A stretch of 33,442 nucleotides of DNA from JBHENW01 sp046261875 (GTDB taxonomy: Bacteria > Acidobacteriota > Thermoanaerobaculia > UBA5066 > Gp7-AA6): positions 1 through 33,442 of the forward strand of contig JBHENW010000219.1 in NCBI GenBank assembly GCA_046261875.1, in the 5' to 3' direction. Shown piece by piece: positions 1 through 7,925 of this stretch; position 1 is the first letter of the stretch; the number at the start of each line of letters is the position of its first letter. The position numbers and the translations under genes were made by a program. Under the pieces are notes generated by a model that was not told where the DNA came from, made no database searches, and was given only the letters and a program-made list of their open reading frames with translations.

Positions 1-1
1 C

Positions 2-181
2 GGCAGCGTCGGGACGATCCTGGGAGAAGGCGGCGTGAACATCGCGAACTTCTCTCTCGCCCGCGGCGGCGGCGAGCACGCCGCGGCCGTCATCGCGGTC
101 GACTCCCCGCCTTCTTCCGCGGTCCTCGAGAAGCTCCGCCACGCGCCCGGAGTCGAGCAGGTCCGCGTGGTGACCTGGTGA
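2..181 (+). CDS. serA: D-3-phosphoglycerate dehydrogenase C-terminal ACT domain (5' partial)
   Basis: The first 59 codons of the window, cut on the left, read as an ACT domain ending in TGA. The segment GEGGVNIANFSLAR followed by AAAVIAVDS and PGVEQVRVV is the usual end of long-form phosphoglycerate dehydrogenase, which starts serine synthesis from 3-phosphoglycerate; there the ACT domain acts as the serine-sensing regulatory end. Only this domain is visible, so another ACT protein is possible, but the VNIAN and PGV patterns fit SerA well. The stop overlaps the GTG start of the next gene as GTGA, so translation of the two is probably coupled. Confidence 0.75.
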   Translation, partial: GSVGTILGEGGVNIANFSLARGGGEHAAAVIAVDSPPSSAVLEKLRHAPGVEQVRVVTW

Positions 182-1260
182 GCCGGCTGCGCGTGGTCGT
201 TCTCTTCGGGGGACGTTCCGTGGAACGGGAGGTCTCACGGATCTCCGCGCGCACGATCGTGGCCGGGTTGGATCCGGCTCGTTACGACGTGGTGTCTCTC
301 GGCGTCGGGGAGGAGGGCCGCTTCCTCTCGGCCACCGAGTCCGCGCGCCGGCTCGCCTCGGGCTCGGTGCCCGAGAAGTTCCGGGTCAGCCAGGTGGAGG
401 ACTCTGACAGCGCGCCGGGCGCCATCGTGCCCTCGGAGATCGGCCCCGGCCGTGCCGACGTCATCATCCCGATCATCCACGGGACGACCGGGGAGGACGG
501 CGCGCTCCAGGGGTTCCTGGAGACGCTCGGCATCGCGTACGTCGGCGCCGGCGTGACCGCGTCGACGATCGGGATGGACAAGGGCGTCTTCAAGGCGCTC
601 CTGCGGGACGCCGGCCTGCCGACGCCCCGCTCCGTTCTGGTTCGCGCCGCGCAGCCTTCGGTGCGGCCCGAGTCGCTGCCGTTCCCGCTCCCCATGTTCG
701 TCAAGCCGGCCAACGGGGGATCCTCCGTGGGCGTGACCAAGGTCAAGCGCGCCGAAGACCTCGAGGCCGCGGTCGCGCTTGCGCTGCGCTACGACGAATC
801 GGCGCTCATCGAGGAGGCCATCGACGCGCGCGAGCTCGAGTGCGCCGTGCTCGGAGACGAGGAGCCGCGCGCATCGGTCGTCGGCGAGGTCGTGCCCGGC
901 CACGAGTTCTACGACTACGACGACAAATACCGCGAGGACAAGGCTCGGTTGCTCATTCCGGCCCCGATCTCCGAGGAGACCGCTGCGGAGGTCCGGCGGC
1001 TCGCCGTCGAGGTCTTCCGCCGCTGCGGCATCTCCGGGATGGCGCGCGTGGACTTCTTCCTCGAGCGCGGCACCGACCGCGTGCTCGTCAACGAGCTCAA
1101 CACACTGCCCGGCTTCACCGCGATCTCGATGTATCCCAAACTCTGGGAGGCGACGGGCCTTCCGTTGCCCCGCCTGCTCGATGAGCTCATCCGGCTCGCC
1201 CTGGCCCGCAAGGAGCGTCGGGATCGGCTGTCCCACAAGCCCCCGGCCGAGCTGACGTGA
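178..1260 (+). CDS. ddl: D-alanine--D-alanine ligase
   Basis: A 360-residue ATP-grasp ligase that joins two D-alanines with ATP in the cytoplasm to supply the end of the peptidoglycan pentapeptide. The N-terminus has the Ddl pattern VVVLFGGRSVEREVS. The ATP-grasp core shows MFVKPANGGSSVGV near residues 175-188, and the C-terminus has VNELNTLPGFTAISMYPKLW, the metal- and substrate-binding end of the family. Length is normal for Ddl. The GTG start overlaps the stop of the preceding ACT-domain gene by GTGA. A GT-C-like membrane protein follows after 22 bases with its own Shine-Dalgarno, so these may form one transcript. Confidence 0.95.
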   Translation: MSRLRVVVLFGGRSVEREVSRISARTIVAGLDPARYDVVSLGVGEEGRFLSATESARRLASGSVPEKFRVSQVEDSDSAPGAIVPSEIGPGRADVIIPIIHGTTGEDGALQGFLETLGIAYVGAGVTASTIGMDKGVFKALLRDAGLPTPRSVLVRAAQPSVRPESLPFPLPMFVKPANGGSSVGVTKVKRAEDLEAAVALALRYDESALIEEAIDARELECAVLGDEEPRASVVGEVVPGHEFYDYDDKYREDKARLLIPAPISEETAAEVRRLAVEVFRRCGISGMARVDFFLERGTDRVLVNELNTLPGFTAISMYPKLWEATGLPLPRLLDELIRLALARKERRDRLSHKPPAELT

Positions 1261-1282
1261 GACGGTCCGGAGGCGCCACGGA

Positions 1283-3151
1283 GTGACGGGCTGGGTGGAG
1301 CCCGGATACCTCCCGGCTCTCGCCCTGCTGGCGCTTCGACACTACGCGGCGGTCCTCGTTCTGCTCTTGTTCGCGCTGGCCGTGGGCCGGACGCTCACTC
1401 GGCGCCTATCGTGGGATTCGCGTCTCGAAACGTTTCTCGTGTCAGCCGGCCTGGGACTCGCGGTCATCGGGCATCTGACGCTCGTCCTCGGTCTCGCGGG
1501 AGGTCTTTCTCCACGGACTCTCATCGGCGCATTTGCGGTGCTGGCGCTCCTGACGGGACCCGCCTGGAAAGACCTCGCCCGGTCGGCGCGAAACGTTTTC
1601 CGCGGGAGACCCCCGGCTCGCGCGACCGCAGCGGCCGCCTTGCTCCTCGCTCCGCTCCTGCTCTTGCCCCTCTATCCCTCGACGGCCTTCGACGCGACGA
1701 TGTACCACCTCCCGTACGCGCGCGCCTTCCTCTCGGACGGCGGCCTGACCTTCCTGCCGACCCTCCGCTTTCCGGTCTTTCCCCAGCTCGCCGAGGGGCT
1801 CTTCGCGCTCCTTCTCCTCGGCGCCGGAGACGCCGCCGCGCACTGCCTGCAGACCGTCTTCACTCTCTCGACCGGCGCGCTTCTCTTTCTCTGGGGCCGC
1901 CAGGTCTTCTCGCGGGCGGCCGGGGCGCTCGCCGCGGCCCTCTATCTCGGCAGCCCCATCGTCGCCTACTTGTCCGGCACGGCCTACGCCGATCCCGCGT
2001 TCACCTTCTTTTCCGTGGCCGCCCTCCATGCCTTCAGCCGCTGGCGCGCCGCAGGGGAGTTCGCGTGGCTCGCCGTAGCCGGATTCTTCGCCGGGTCGGC
2101 CGCCGCCACGAAGTACCTCGGGTTGTTCTGGGTCCTCTTCCTCGGGGCGGCCGTCGTGTGGATGGCGGCTCCCGGGAGCCGGCGGCGGGCCGCGAGCATC
2201 TTCCTCCTCTGCGCGCTCGCGGCGGCGCTGCCGTGGTACGCGCGGATCGCGGCCCACACGGGCAACCCGGTCTTTCCGTATCTCCCGGGAATCTTCGGCT
2301 CGAGCGCCTGGGACCTGGGCGCCCATCAGCCTCGGCTCGAGGATGCGGGCGCCGTGCTGCGGCGGTGGGCCGCGGTCGCGCTCTGGCCCTGGGACCTCGT
2401 CTTCCGGCGGGAACGCTTCGCCTCGCACCCTCCATGGTCCCCCTTCTATCTCCCGGCGGTCTTTTTCGCGGCGCTCGCCGCGCTACGCGACGCGCGGGCG
2501 GCTCGCTACGCCGCGGCGGCCCTCGCCTACGCTCTTTTCGCGAGCCTGGCGCCCCCCGACCCGCGCTATCTCATGCCGGCCGCGGCGCTGCTCGCGCTCA
2601 TCTCCGGAAGCGGGATCGTCCGGGCCCTCGGGCGACTCGAAGAGGCGCGCGGGCGGAGCTTCGTCCTCGCGACCCTGCTCCTCCTCATCCTTCTGCCCGG
2701 CTGGCTCTACGCGCTGCGGCACGCCCGGAGGCAGGGACCGGTCCCCGTCTCCGCGGCCGGGAAGGAGGAGTACCTCGAGCATTTCCTCCCGGCCTATCCG
2801 GCCATCCGCCACCTGAACCGGGCGCGCGGAGAGGAGTACGTCGTATACGGGTTCTTTGCCGAGAACATGCCGTACTTTGCGACCGGGCGTTTCTGGGGGG
2901 ACTGGTTCGGTCCCGCCTCTTACGATCGTGTCCTCGGCGCCGGCCGCGACGCGGAGTCCCTCCACCGAGCGCTCCGCGCCCTCGGCGCCACGGACCTGCT
3001 GATCGTCAAGTCCGCTCCTCCCGTCCCCGCGCAATCCGATCCGCGCTTCCCGGCGTTCTTCGTGCCCGACTACGAGGACTCCGCCGCGCGGGTCTTCGCG
3101 CTGGCGCAGATCAGCGCCAGATCTTCTCGTACCACCTCCGGCCCGCCGTGA
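1283..3151 (+). CDS. GT-C fold membrane glycosyltransferase-like protein (GT39/ArnT type)
   Basis: A 622-residue protein with roughly ten or more hydrophobic segments through residues 20-480 and a soluble C-terminal part of about 130 residues. In the first large loop FDATMYHLPYAR (near residue 136) resembles the Asp-containing loop of lipid-linked-sugar-dependent GT-C enzymes such as ArnT and PMT. GTAYADPAF and TKYLGLFWV further on are also typical. The family transfers a sugar from a polyprenyl carrier to lipid or protein on the outer face of the inner membrane; donor and acceptor cannot be read here. The GTG start has GGAGG upstream. The 3' end runs 41 bases into the convergent DUF2330 gene. 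Confidence 0.75.
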   Translation: MTGWVEPGYLPALALLALRHYAAVLVLLLFALAVGRTLTRRLSWDSRLETFLVSAGLGLAVIGHLTLVLGLAGGLSPRTLIGAFAVLALLTGPAWKDLARSARNVFRGRPPARATAAAALLLAPLLLLPLYPSTAFDATMYHLPYARAFLSDGGLTFLPTLRFPVFPQLAEGLFALLLLGAGDAAAHCLQTVFTLSTGALLFLWGRQVFSRAAGALAAALYLGSPIVAYLSGTAYADPAFTFFSVAALHAFSRWRAAGEFAWLAVAGFFAGSAAATKYLGLFWVLFLGAAVVWMAAPGSRRRAASIFLLCALAAALPWYARIAAHTGNPVFPYLPGIFGSSAWDLGAHQPRLEDAGAVLRRWAAVALWPWDLVFRRERFASHPPWSPFYLPAVFFAALAALRDARAARYAAAALAYALFASLAPPDPRYLMPAAALLALISGSGIVRALGRLEEARGRSFVLATLLLLILLPGWLYALRHARRQGPVPVSAAGKEEYLEHFLPAYPAIRHLNRARGEEYVVYGFFAENMPYFATGRFWGDWFGPASYDRVLGAGRDAESLHRALRALGATDLLIVKSAPPVPAQSDPRFPAFFVPDYEDSAARVFALAQISARSSRTTSGPP

Positions 3152-4427
3152 CGGGCGTGTCGAGCTTCATCTTGCGGCGGATCTCCTCCAGCCGCCACCC
3201 GGTGAGGCCCGCCAGCGTTCGCGCCTCGGCTTCCTGGCGGCGGCGCACCTCCTCCCGATAACGCTCCGCCGCGTCGCACGTCGCGGCACCGGCAAACGGG
3301 TGGCGCAGCACGTACCGGCCCTGGAAGTTCGAGCGGTCGCCGGTCTCCTGGAAGACGAGGTCCTCGGGGAAGTGCGCCGCGTCGTAGCGCACGTGGAGGC
3401 GCGTCAGGAAGACGTCCTGCGCCTGCCCCGACGCCGCGGCGTCCTCCAGCCAGAAGACGCCGAGCTGCCGCAGCTCCTCCCGCGAGAGCGGGTCGGCCGC
3501 GCACGGATCGCACCAGGCCATGTCCCACGCGTACTCCAGGAAGACCGCGTGCATCTGCTCCTTGCGGACCTGCCGCGAGAAGAGCGAGCGGTAGAAGCGG
3601 GGGAACTCCTGCTTCACGAAAACGGGCACGTCCAGGTCGGAGGGGAGCCGGACCGTGCGGTAGTTCGTCGTCTCGACCCGGCCTTTCCGGGTCAGCGTGA
3701 ACACGAAGAGCTCCTGCGGCCCCTCCGCGTTGACGGTGCCGAGACGGATCGGCAGCATGAACTTGGGCGACTCGTAGGCGACCTGGATGGGACGGAGGAA
3801 GGAGAAGCCCAGCCTGGCCTGCTCCTTCAGGTTGACCTTCGCCACGAAGAAGCGCATCCGCTGCCGGATGTAGCTCGCCAGGACCTTCCCGGCGCCCTCG
3901 GGGATGCGGTAGCCGCTCTGCCGGAGCCAGGTCTCCAGGCCGCCGGACTCTTTCGCCGACAGGATGAGGATGTCGTACTCGCCGACGGTGTACCGCGCTT
4001 CGATCGTGACGCCGAGGGACTTCTCACGCCGCGCGGCCGCGTCCTGCGAGGACGCGCGCGCCTCGAGGGCCGCCGCGGGGTAGGCGAGCTTCGCCGCGCA
4101 CGGGTCCGGGTCGAAGTATTCGACGAGCCGGGGAGCGGAGTAGGCGTCGAGCCGGTCGAGCAAGGCTTTCTCACCGACGTGGATCTGCTCCTTCGTGATG
4201 AAGGTCGGCACGGGGACGACGACGGCGAACTCGCGGAGGTTCCCTTGGAAGTCGTTGGCCATGGTCAGGACGGTCTTGTCTTCATGGCGGACGAGGGCGA
4301 CCTGCGAGGCGCGGTTAAAGAGCTTCGCGTCCGCCTTCGCCACGTAGAAGCCGCAGAACGCCGCCATCGGGCGGCTCCCGCCGAGCAGGAAGAGGATGGA
4401 GAGAAAGCCAGTCGCGGCGAGCTTCAC
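3111..4427 (-). CDS. DUF2330 domain-containing secreted protein
   Basis: I place the start at GTG 4427, giving 438 residues, because AAAGGAG lies just upstream and the protein then begins with a signal-peptide-like stretch (VKLAATGFLSILFLLGG) ending before AAFCGFYVAKADAKLF. The open frame extends to ATG 4481, but that N-terminus is polar and lacks these signals. AAFCGFYV, ASQVALVR and FAVVVPVP followed by FITKEQI are the hallmarks of DUF2330, a family of unknown function often next to RnfD-like genes. Cysteines occur at FCG, DPC, WCDPC and ATC, so disulfides or a metal site are possible. It is the last gene of the redox cluster and probably works outside the cytoplasmic membrane with its upstream partners. 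Confidence 0.8.
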   Translation of the reverse strand: MKLAATGFLSILFLLGGSRPMAAFCGFYVAKADAKLFNRASQVALVRHEDKTVLTMANDFQGNLREFAVVVPVPTFITKEQIHVGEKALLDRLDAYSAPRLVEYFDPDPCAAKLAYPAAALEARASSQDAAARREKSLGVTIEARYTVGEYDILILSAKESGGLETWLRQSGYRIPEGAGKVLASYIRQRMRFFVAKVNLKEQARLGFSFLRPIQVAYESPKFMLPIRLGTVNAEGPQELFVFTLTRKGRVETTNYRTVRLPSDLDVPVFVKQEFPRFYRSLFSRQVRKEQMHAVFLEYAWDMAWCDPCAADPLSREELRQLGVFWLEDAAASGQAQDVFLTRLHVRYDAAHFPEDLVFQETGDRSNFQGRYVLRHPFAGAATCDAAERYREEVRRRQEAEARTLAGLTGWRLEEIRRKMKLDTPVTAGRRWYEKIWR

Positions 4428-5271
4428 GGGGGTCTCCTTTCGAAAGCGCGCGGACCGGGAAGGGCCCGCGGACCCAGGCATGGCGCTCTCCCGGCAGAAG
4501 CCGGTCGAGCAGGGGCACCAGAGCGGAGAAGGCGGCGAGCGACCAGAGTAGCCCGTTCGTCCGGAACATCCGGAGGTGGATCCACGCGGCGCCGGCCGCG
4601 ACGAGGGCGGCGAACAGAATGCGCGCCTCCCGCCGGTCCGGCGTCGTCTTGGGGTCCGAGATCATGAAGAACGCGAAGAGCAGAAGCGCCCCGCTCTCCA
4701 GGCGGTGGAACGGAATCGCGAGTGGTTCCCCGAGCCAGAGCGCGCGCAGGATGAGCAGGGCCGCGTAAACGCCGAGGAAGGTGAACGTGACGTCCGCGCG
4801 GGCCGCCCGCTGGACTACGACGAGGCCCGCGCAGGCGATCGCGAATGCGAAGAACACCCCGCTGCCCCACTGGCCGGGTGACACCCAGACCGCGTCGGTC
4901 GCGAGCATCATCGCGACGAGGCCGAAGTTGGTCGGGTTGAAGACGTGTTTCCCGTCCCAGCGGATCGCGAACTTGCTCGCGATCGTCACGGCCGCGGTCA
5001 GGATCGCGAGGGCCGCGAAGTTCGTGCGCAGCAGGAGACAGAGCGATAGCGCGGATATCAGGGCGCTCTTCGAATCGAAAACCGGGAGCTTCCAGACACG
5101 CGTGCAGGCGTACTGGCTGGCGAGGGCGGCGATCAGTATCACGGCCGCTCGCAGGGGGGTGACGTCGAAGCCGCGGAAGAGCATCCCGTAGAGCAGGAGC
5201 CCGGACAGCGCCGCGATCTGGTAGATGCGGGGGTCGCGGGGGAGCGGCGGGAGTCTCGGCGGCGCGGTCAC
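4315..5271 (-). CDS. RnfD/NqrB-like membrane protein
   Basis: A 318-residue very hydrophobic protein with about nine membrane segments. HVFNPTNFG (109-117) and FFMISDPKTTP (201-211) are the conserved motifs of the RnfD/NqrB superfamily, the membrane flavoprotein subunit of Rnf and Nqr electron-transfer complexes. I do not see the SGAT-type motif where FMN is covalently attached in classic RnfD/NqrB, and no other rnf gene is in the window, so this is a stand-alone branch. It sits 96 bases after the flavin/iron-sulfur fusion gene. Its last 113 bases overlap the DUF2330 gene, and the final 40 or so residues look unlike the family, so an indel near the 3' end is possible. The GTG start has no good Shine-Dalgarno. 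Confidence 0.75.
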   Translation of the reverse strand: MTAPPRLPPLPRDPRIYQIAALSGLLLYGMLFRGFDVTPLRAAVILIAALASQYACTRVWKLPVFDSKSALISALSLCLLLRTNFAALAILTAAVTIASKFAIRWDGKHVFNPTNFGLVAMMLATDAVWVSPGQWGSGVFFAFAIACAGLVVVQRAARADVTFTFLGVYAALLILRALWLGEPLAIPFHRLESGALLLFAFFMISDPKTTPDRREARILFAALVAAGAAWIHLRMFRTNGLLWSLAAFSALVPLLDRLLPGERHAWVRGPFPVRALSKGDPREARRDWLSLHPLPARREPPDGGVLRLLRGEGGREAL

Positions 5272-5367
5272 TCGCAGGGAAGGGACACCGGCCGCCGGCG
5301 GCGGGTTCCGCGAGTCAGCGATGGAAGACGCGCGCGGGAGCTTTCGTCCGGCGGCCCGCGCCGGCCT

Positions 5368-7833
5368 TCAGCCCGCTGCGCGCTTCTGCGCTACCGGTGT
5401 GTCCACACCCGAGAGCCCGCGGTCGCTCATGCCCGGACCTCCCAGTCCGGCCTCGCGCATGCGGACGGGGGAGGCCGGCAGGAGGTCCAGAACGGGAAGT
5501 CCTCCCGATCCGTACCGGCCGAAGGCGAGCACTCCGGTCGGACAGGCCTGCACGCAGGCGGAACAACGCACGCATTGGGGGTCCTCCATCGGGATCCCCT
5601 TGTTGGCGAAGTTCATGATGTCGATGCCCTGGTGGCACACCGACGTGCAGACGTTGCACGAGATGCACTTCGCCTTGTCCGCGAAGATCCGGAAGCGCGA
5701 GAAGCGCGTGTAGACGTGCATGAGGGCGGCGAGGGGGCAGGCGAACCGGCACCAGACGCGTCCCGAGAACCAGAAGTAGAAGCCGACGCCGACGATGCCC
5801 GCGAGGAAGATGTCCACGACGTGGTAGTAGTTGAGCTGCGCGCCCGCCACGGACCACGACGACAGCAGCCCGTCGAAGAGCTTCTGCGCCGTCCTCCCGG
5901 CGGCGCTTCCCGGCCAGCTCCACGAGATCACGCGCGCGCCGAGGAGCACGAACGCGATCACCAGGATGACCTGGCCCGTCATGTTCACGCGGTTCCAAAC
6001 CGGCCCGTGCGGCATCTTCTGCCGGTGCGCGTCGCCGAGCGTCTCGGCGAGCGCGCCGCAGGAGCAGATCCAGCCGCAGTACGCGCCCTTCCCCCAGCGG
6101 CGGATGATCAGCGGGATGAGGACGAACGTCTGGACGAACGCGATCCCGAGCCACCACCACAGGGGCTGCGAGGAGAAGACGTTCCAGATGAAGAGCGGCC
6201 AGGCCAGGATGAAGCCGAAGGCGCGCCAGTACTCGCGGCCGTGTCCGTAGTCCGTGACGGGGAACAGGTTGTCGGCGAAGGCGCGGCCGAATCCCGACTC
6301 GAAGACGCCGTTGTGGCCGAGCAGCGGCAGGATCAGGTATGGGAGGAGGAAGAGCGGGAGCCACTGGATCGCCGTGAGCGTCCAGGTCTGGAGGGTCACG
6401 TAGGGGGTCTTGCGCCGGCGGATGCGGCGGATCCCGAAGAGGAGGACCGCGAGGCAGTATGCGAAGGAGTAGTAGAAGCCCGGCTCCTCGAGCGACATGG
6501 CGAGCGCCCCGAGGAGGGTCCCCGGGTCCGCCGCCATCCGGGCGAGCGACCCGCCCGCGCGGTCGAACCATCCCGACGTGTTGTAGGGGAACCAGTGGCG
6601 CGCCTGGAAGTAGCGGCTCAGGTCTCCGCCGGCCTTCCAGTTGTAGAGGAAGAGACAGGCGAGGAGGAAGGCGAGGAATCCCGAGACCATCCCCTTCGTC
6701 CATTCGTTGCGGATCGGGATTCCGGATCGCCGGAAGAACTCGAGCGGCGCTTCGCGGCCGAGCATCGTGAAGACGACGTCGTTGGGGATCGCCGACGCCT
6801 GGCCCGCCTCGTCTTTCAGGGTGACCTGCTTCGGCTCGATCGAGACCACCTGAGTTCCGAGCGCGAGGCGGATCGACCCCGGCGGATGCCCGCCGTCCAC
6901 TTTCATGAAGGCGCCCGTCGCCGTCGTGACCCGCTCCGAGCTGGGGTTCTCGATCTGGACCGGCGCGTCCGGGTTCTTCTCGAGCCGCTTGATCTTCTCG
7001 ACGTTCTCCGGCTTCGGGCGCGCGAACTCCTTCTTGCGATAGGAGAGGGTCACGTGGGCGCCCGCCGTCGCGAGCGCGATCGCCGTCTCCAGCGCTGAAT
7101 CGCCGCCGCCCACCACGAGCGCCTGCTGGCCGACGAATTCCTTGGGGTCGTAGAGCCGATTGAAGACCTTGTCCAGGCTCTCTCCCGGCACGCCGAGCTT
7201 CCGGTGATTTCCGCTCCGTCCGATCGCCACGACGGCGCGCCGCGCCCGGGTCACGGTCTTCCTGTCCCCGTGATGCAGGAGGAGCTCTCCGCCTTTGCGC
7301 TCGATCCGCTCGATCCGCGCGAAGGTGACCTCGACGCCGGCCGCCTTCCGGGTCCTCTCAAGGTCCTCGAGGAGCTCCTCCTTCGGATGGACCTCGGATT
7401 TGAACTGGAGGTCCCCCTCCGGCGTCATGTCCGTCGGGTAGGTGTAGATCGGCTTCCCTTTCGGGAAGTTCGCGACCGTCGAGAACACCTCGGAGGCCTC
7501 GAAGACCCCGAACCGCAGCCCGGCCTTGCGCGCCTCGATCGCCGCGGCGATTCCCGATACCCCGGCGCCCACGATTGCGACGTCCAGCGTGCCACCGTCG
7601 GCGCCGCCCCTTCGCTCGAGCGCGAATTCGGGATCTGCCAGGAAAGCGCGGACGGCCTTGGCTCCCGTGTCGGAAGAGAACTTGAGCAGCGGTATGCCGG
7701 TGAGATCTCCGACGATGCGAACCCCGGGCACCGCCGTTGTGCCGTCCTCGCGGACGTCGGGAAGCTTCTCCACGGTGCCGGCGGGCCACCGGGTATGGAG
7801 CCAGTGCGTATAGCGGCGAATCAGCGAGGGCAT
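5368..7833 (-). CDS. Fused flavin-dependent NAD(P)H oxidoreductase / NosR-NapH-type polyferredoxin
   Basis: An 821-residue fusion. Residues 36-62 carry a GD-type FAD motif (PGVRIVGDLTGIPLLKF). Residues 84-110 are the FAD-binding Rossmann motif VAIVGAGVSGIAAAIEA, and 238-265 the NAD(P)H motif ALVVGGGDSALETAIALA. No CxxC redox pair is seen, so a thioredoxin or disulfide role is unlikely. From residue 380 come five or more membrane segments with CGWICSCG (586-593) and WCRFACPLAAL (694-704), as in NosR/NapH/CcoG membrane ferredoxins. Two 4Fe-4S sites follow: CISCNVCTSVC (723-733) and CVRCSACVQAC (754-764). By family logic electrons pass from NAD(P)H to FAD to iron-sulfur clusters at the membrane; the acceptor is unknown. 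ATG start with GGAGGAG upstream; first gene of a three-gene operon. Confidence 0.85.
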   Translation of the reverse strand: MPSLIRRYTHWLHTRWPAGTVEKLPDVREDGTTAVPGVRIVGDLTGIPLLKFSSDTGAKAVRAFLADPEFALERRGGADGGTLDVAIVGAGVSGIAAAIEARKAGLRFGVFEASEVFSTVANFPKGKPIYTYPTDMTPEGDLQFKSEVHPKEELLEDLERTRKAAGVEVTFARIERIERKGGELLLHHGDRKTVTRARRAVVAIGRSGNHRKLGVPGESLDKVFNRLYDPKEFVGQQALVVGGGDSALETAIALATAGAHVTLSYRKKEFARPKPENVEKIKRLEKNPDAPVQIENPSSERVTTATGAFMKVDGGHPPGSIRLALGTQVVSIEPKQVTLKDEAGQASAIPNDVVFTMLGREAPLEFFRRSGIPIRNEWTKGMVSGFLAFLLACLFLYNWKAGGDLSRYFQARHWFPYNTSGWFDRAGGSLARMAADPGTLLGALAMSLEEPGFYYSFAYCLAVLLFGIRRIRRRKTPYVTLQTWTLTAIQWLPLFLLPYLILPLLGHNGVFESGFGRAFADNLFPVTDYGHGREYWRAFGFILAWPLFIWNVFSSQPLWWWLGIAFVQTFVLIPLIIRRWGKGAYCGWICSCGALAETLGDAHRQKMPHGPVWNRVNMTGQVILVIAFVLLGARVISWSWPGSAAGRTAQKLFDGLLSSWSVAGAQLNYYHVVDIFLAGIVGVGFYFWFSGRVWCRFACPLAALMHVYTRFSRFRIFADKAKCISCNVCTSVCHQGIDIMNFANKGIPMEDPQCVRCSACVQACPTGVLAFGRYGSGGLPVLDLLPASPVRMREAGLGGPGMSDRGLSGVDTPVAQKRAAG

Positions 7834-7887
7834 GCTCTCCTCCGCCTCCCGGCAAGACTACGCACCAGATCTTCGAACGGTTTCCGG

Positions 7888-7893
7888 ATTCTA
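7888..7893 (-). promoter_or_regulatory. Possible -10 box for the redox operon
   Basis: On the minus strand this reads TAGAAT, 54 bases before the ATG of the flavin/polyferredoxin gene, in the divergent gap with the glycosylase gene. No TTGACA-like -35 lies at the usual distance, so support is weak. Confidence 0.3.
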
Positions 7894-7910
7894 GTCTTCC
7901 GGCCGCGGGG

Positions 7911-7916
7911 TAAGCT
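7911..7916 (+). promoter_or_regulatory. Possible -10 box before the Fpg-like gene
   Basis: TAAGCT lies nine bases before the GTG start at 7926 and there is no Shine-Dalgarno between them. This spacing would place the transcript start at or next to the start codon (leaderless). It is one of a series of such boxes in this window. Confidence 0.35.
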
Positions 7917-7925
7917 GTGCCGGGC

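Noticed and set aside
235..1236. Long open frame opposite ddl
   Set aside because: Charged, repeat-like translation with no family motif; it mirrors the third-position GC of ddl on the other strand.
4427..4481. Longer DUF2330 start at ATG 4481
   Set aside because: It would put a polar, Arg-rich stretch before the signal peptide and ignores the AAAGGAG at the GTG start.
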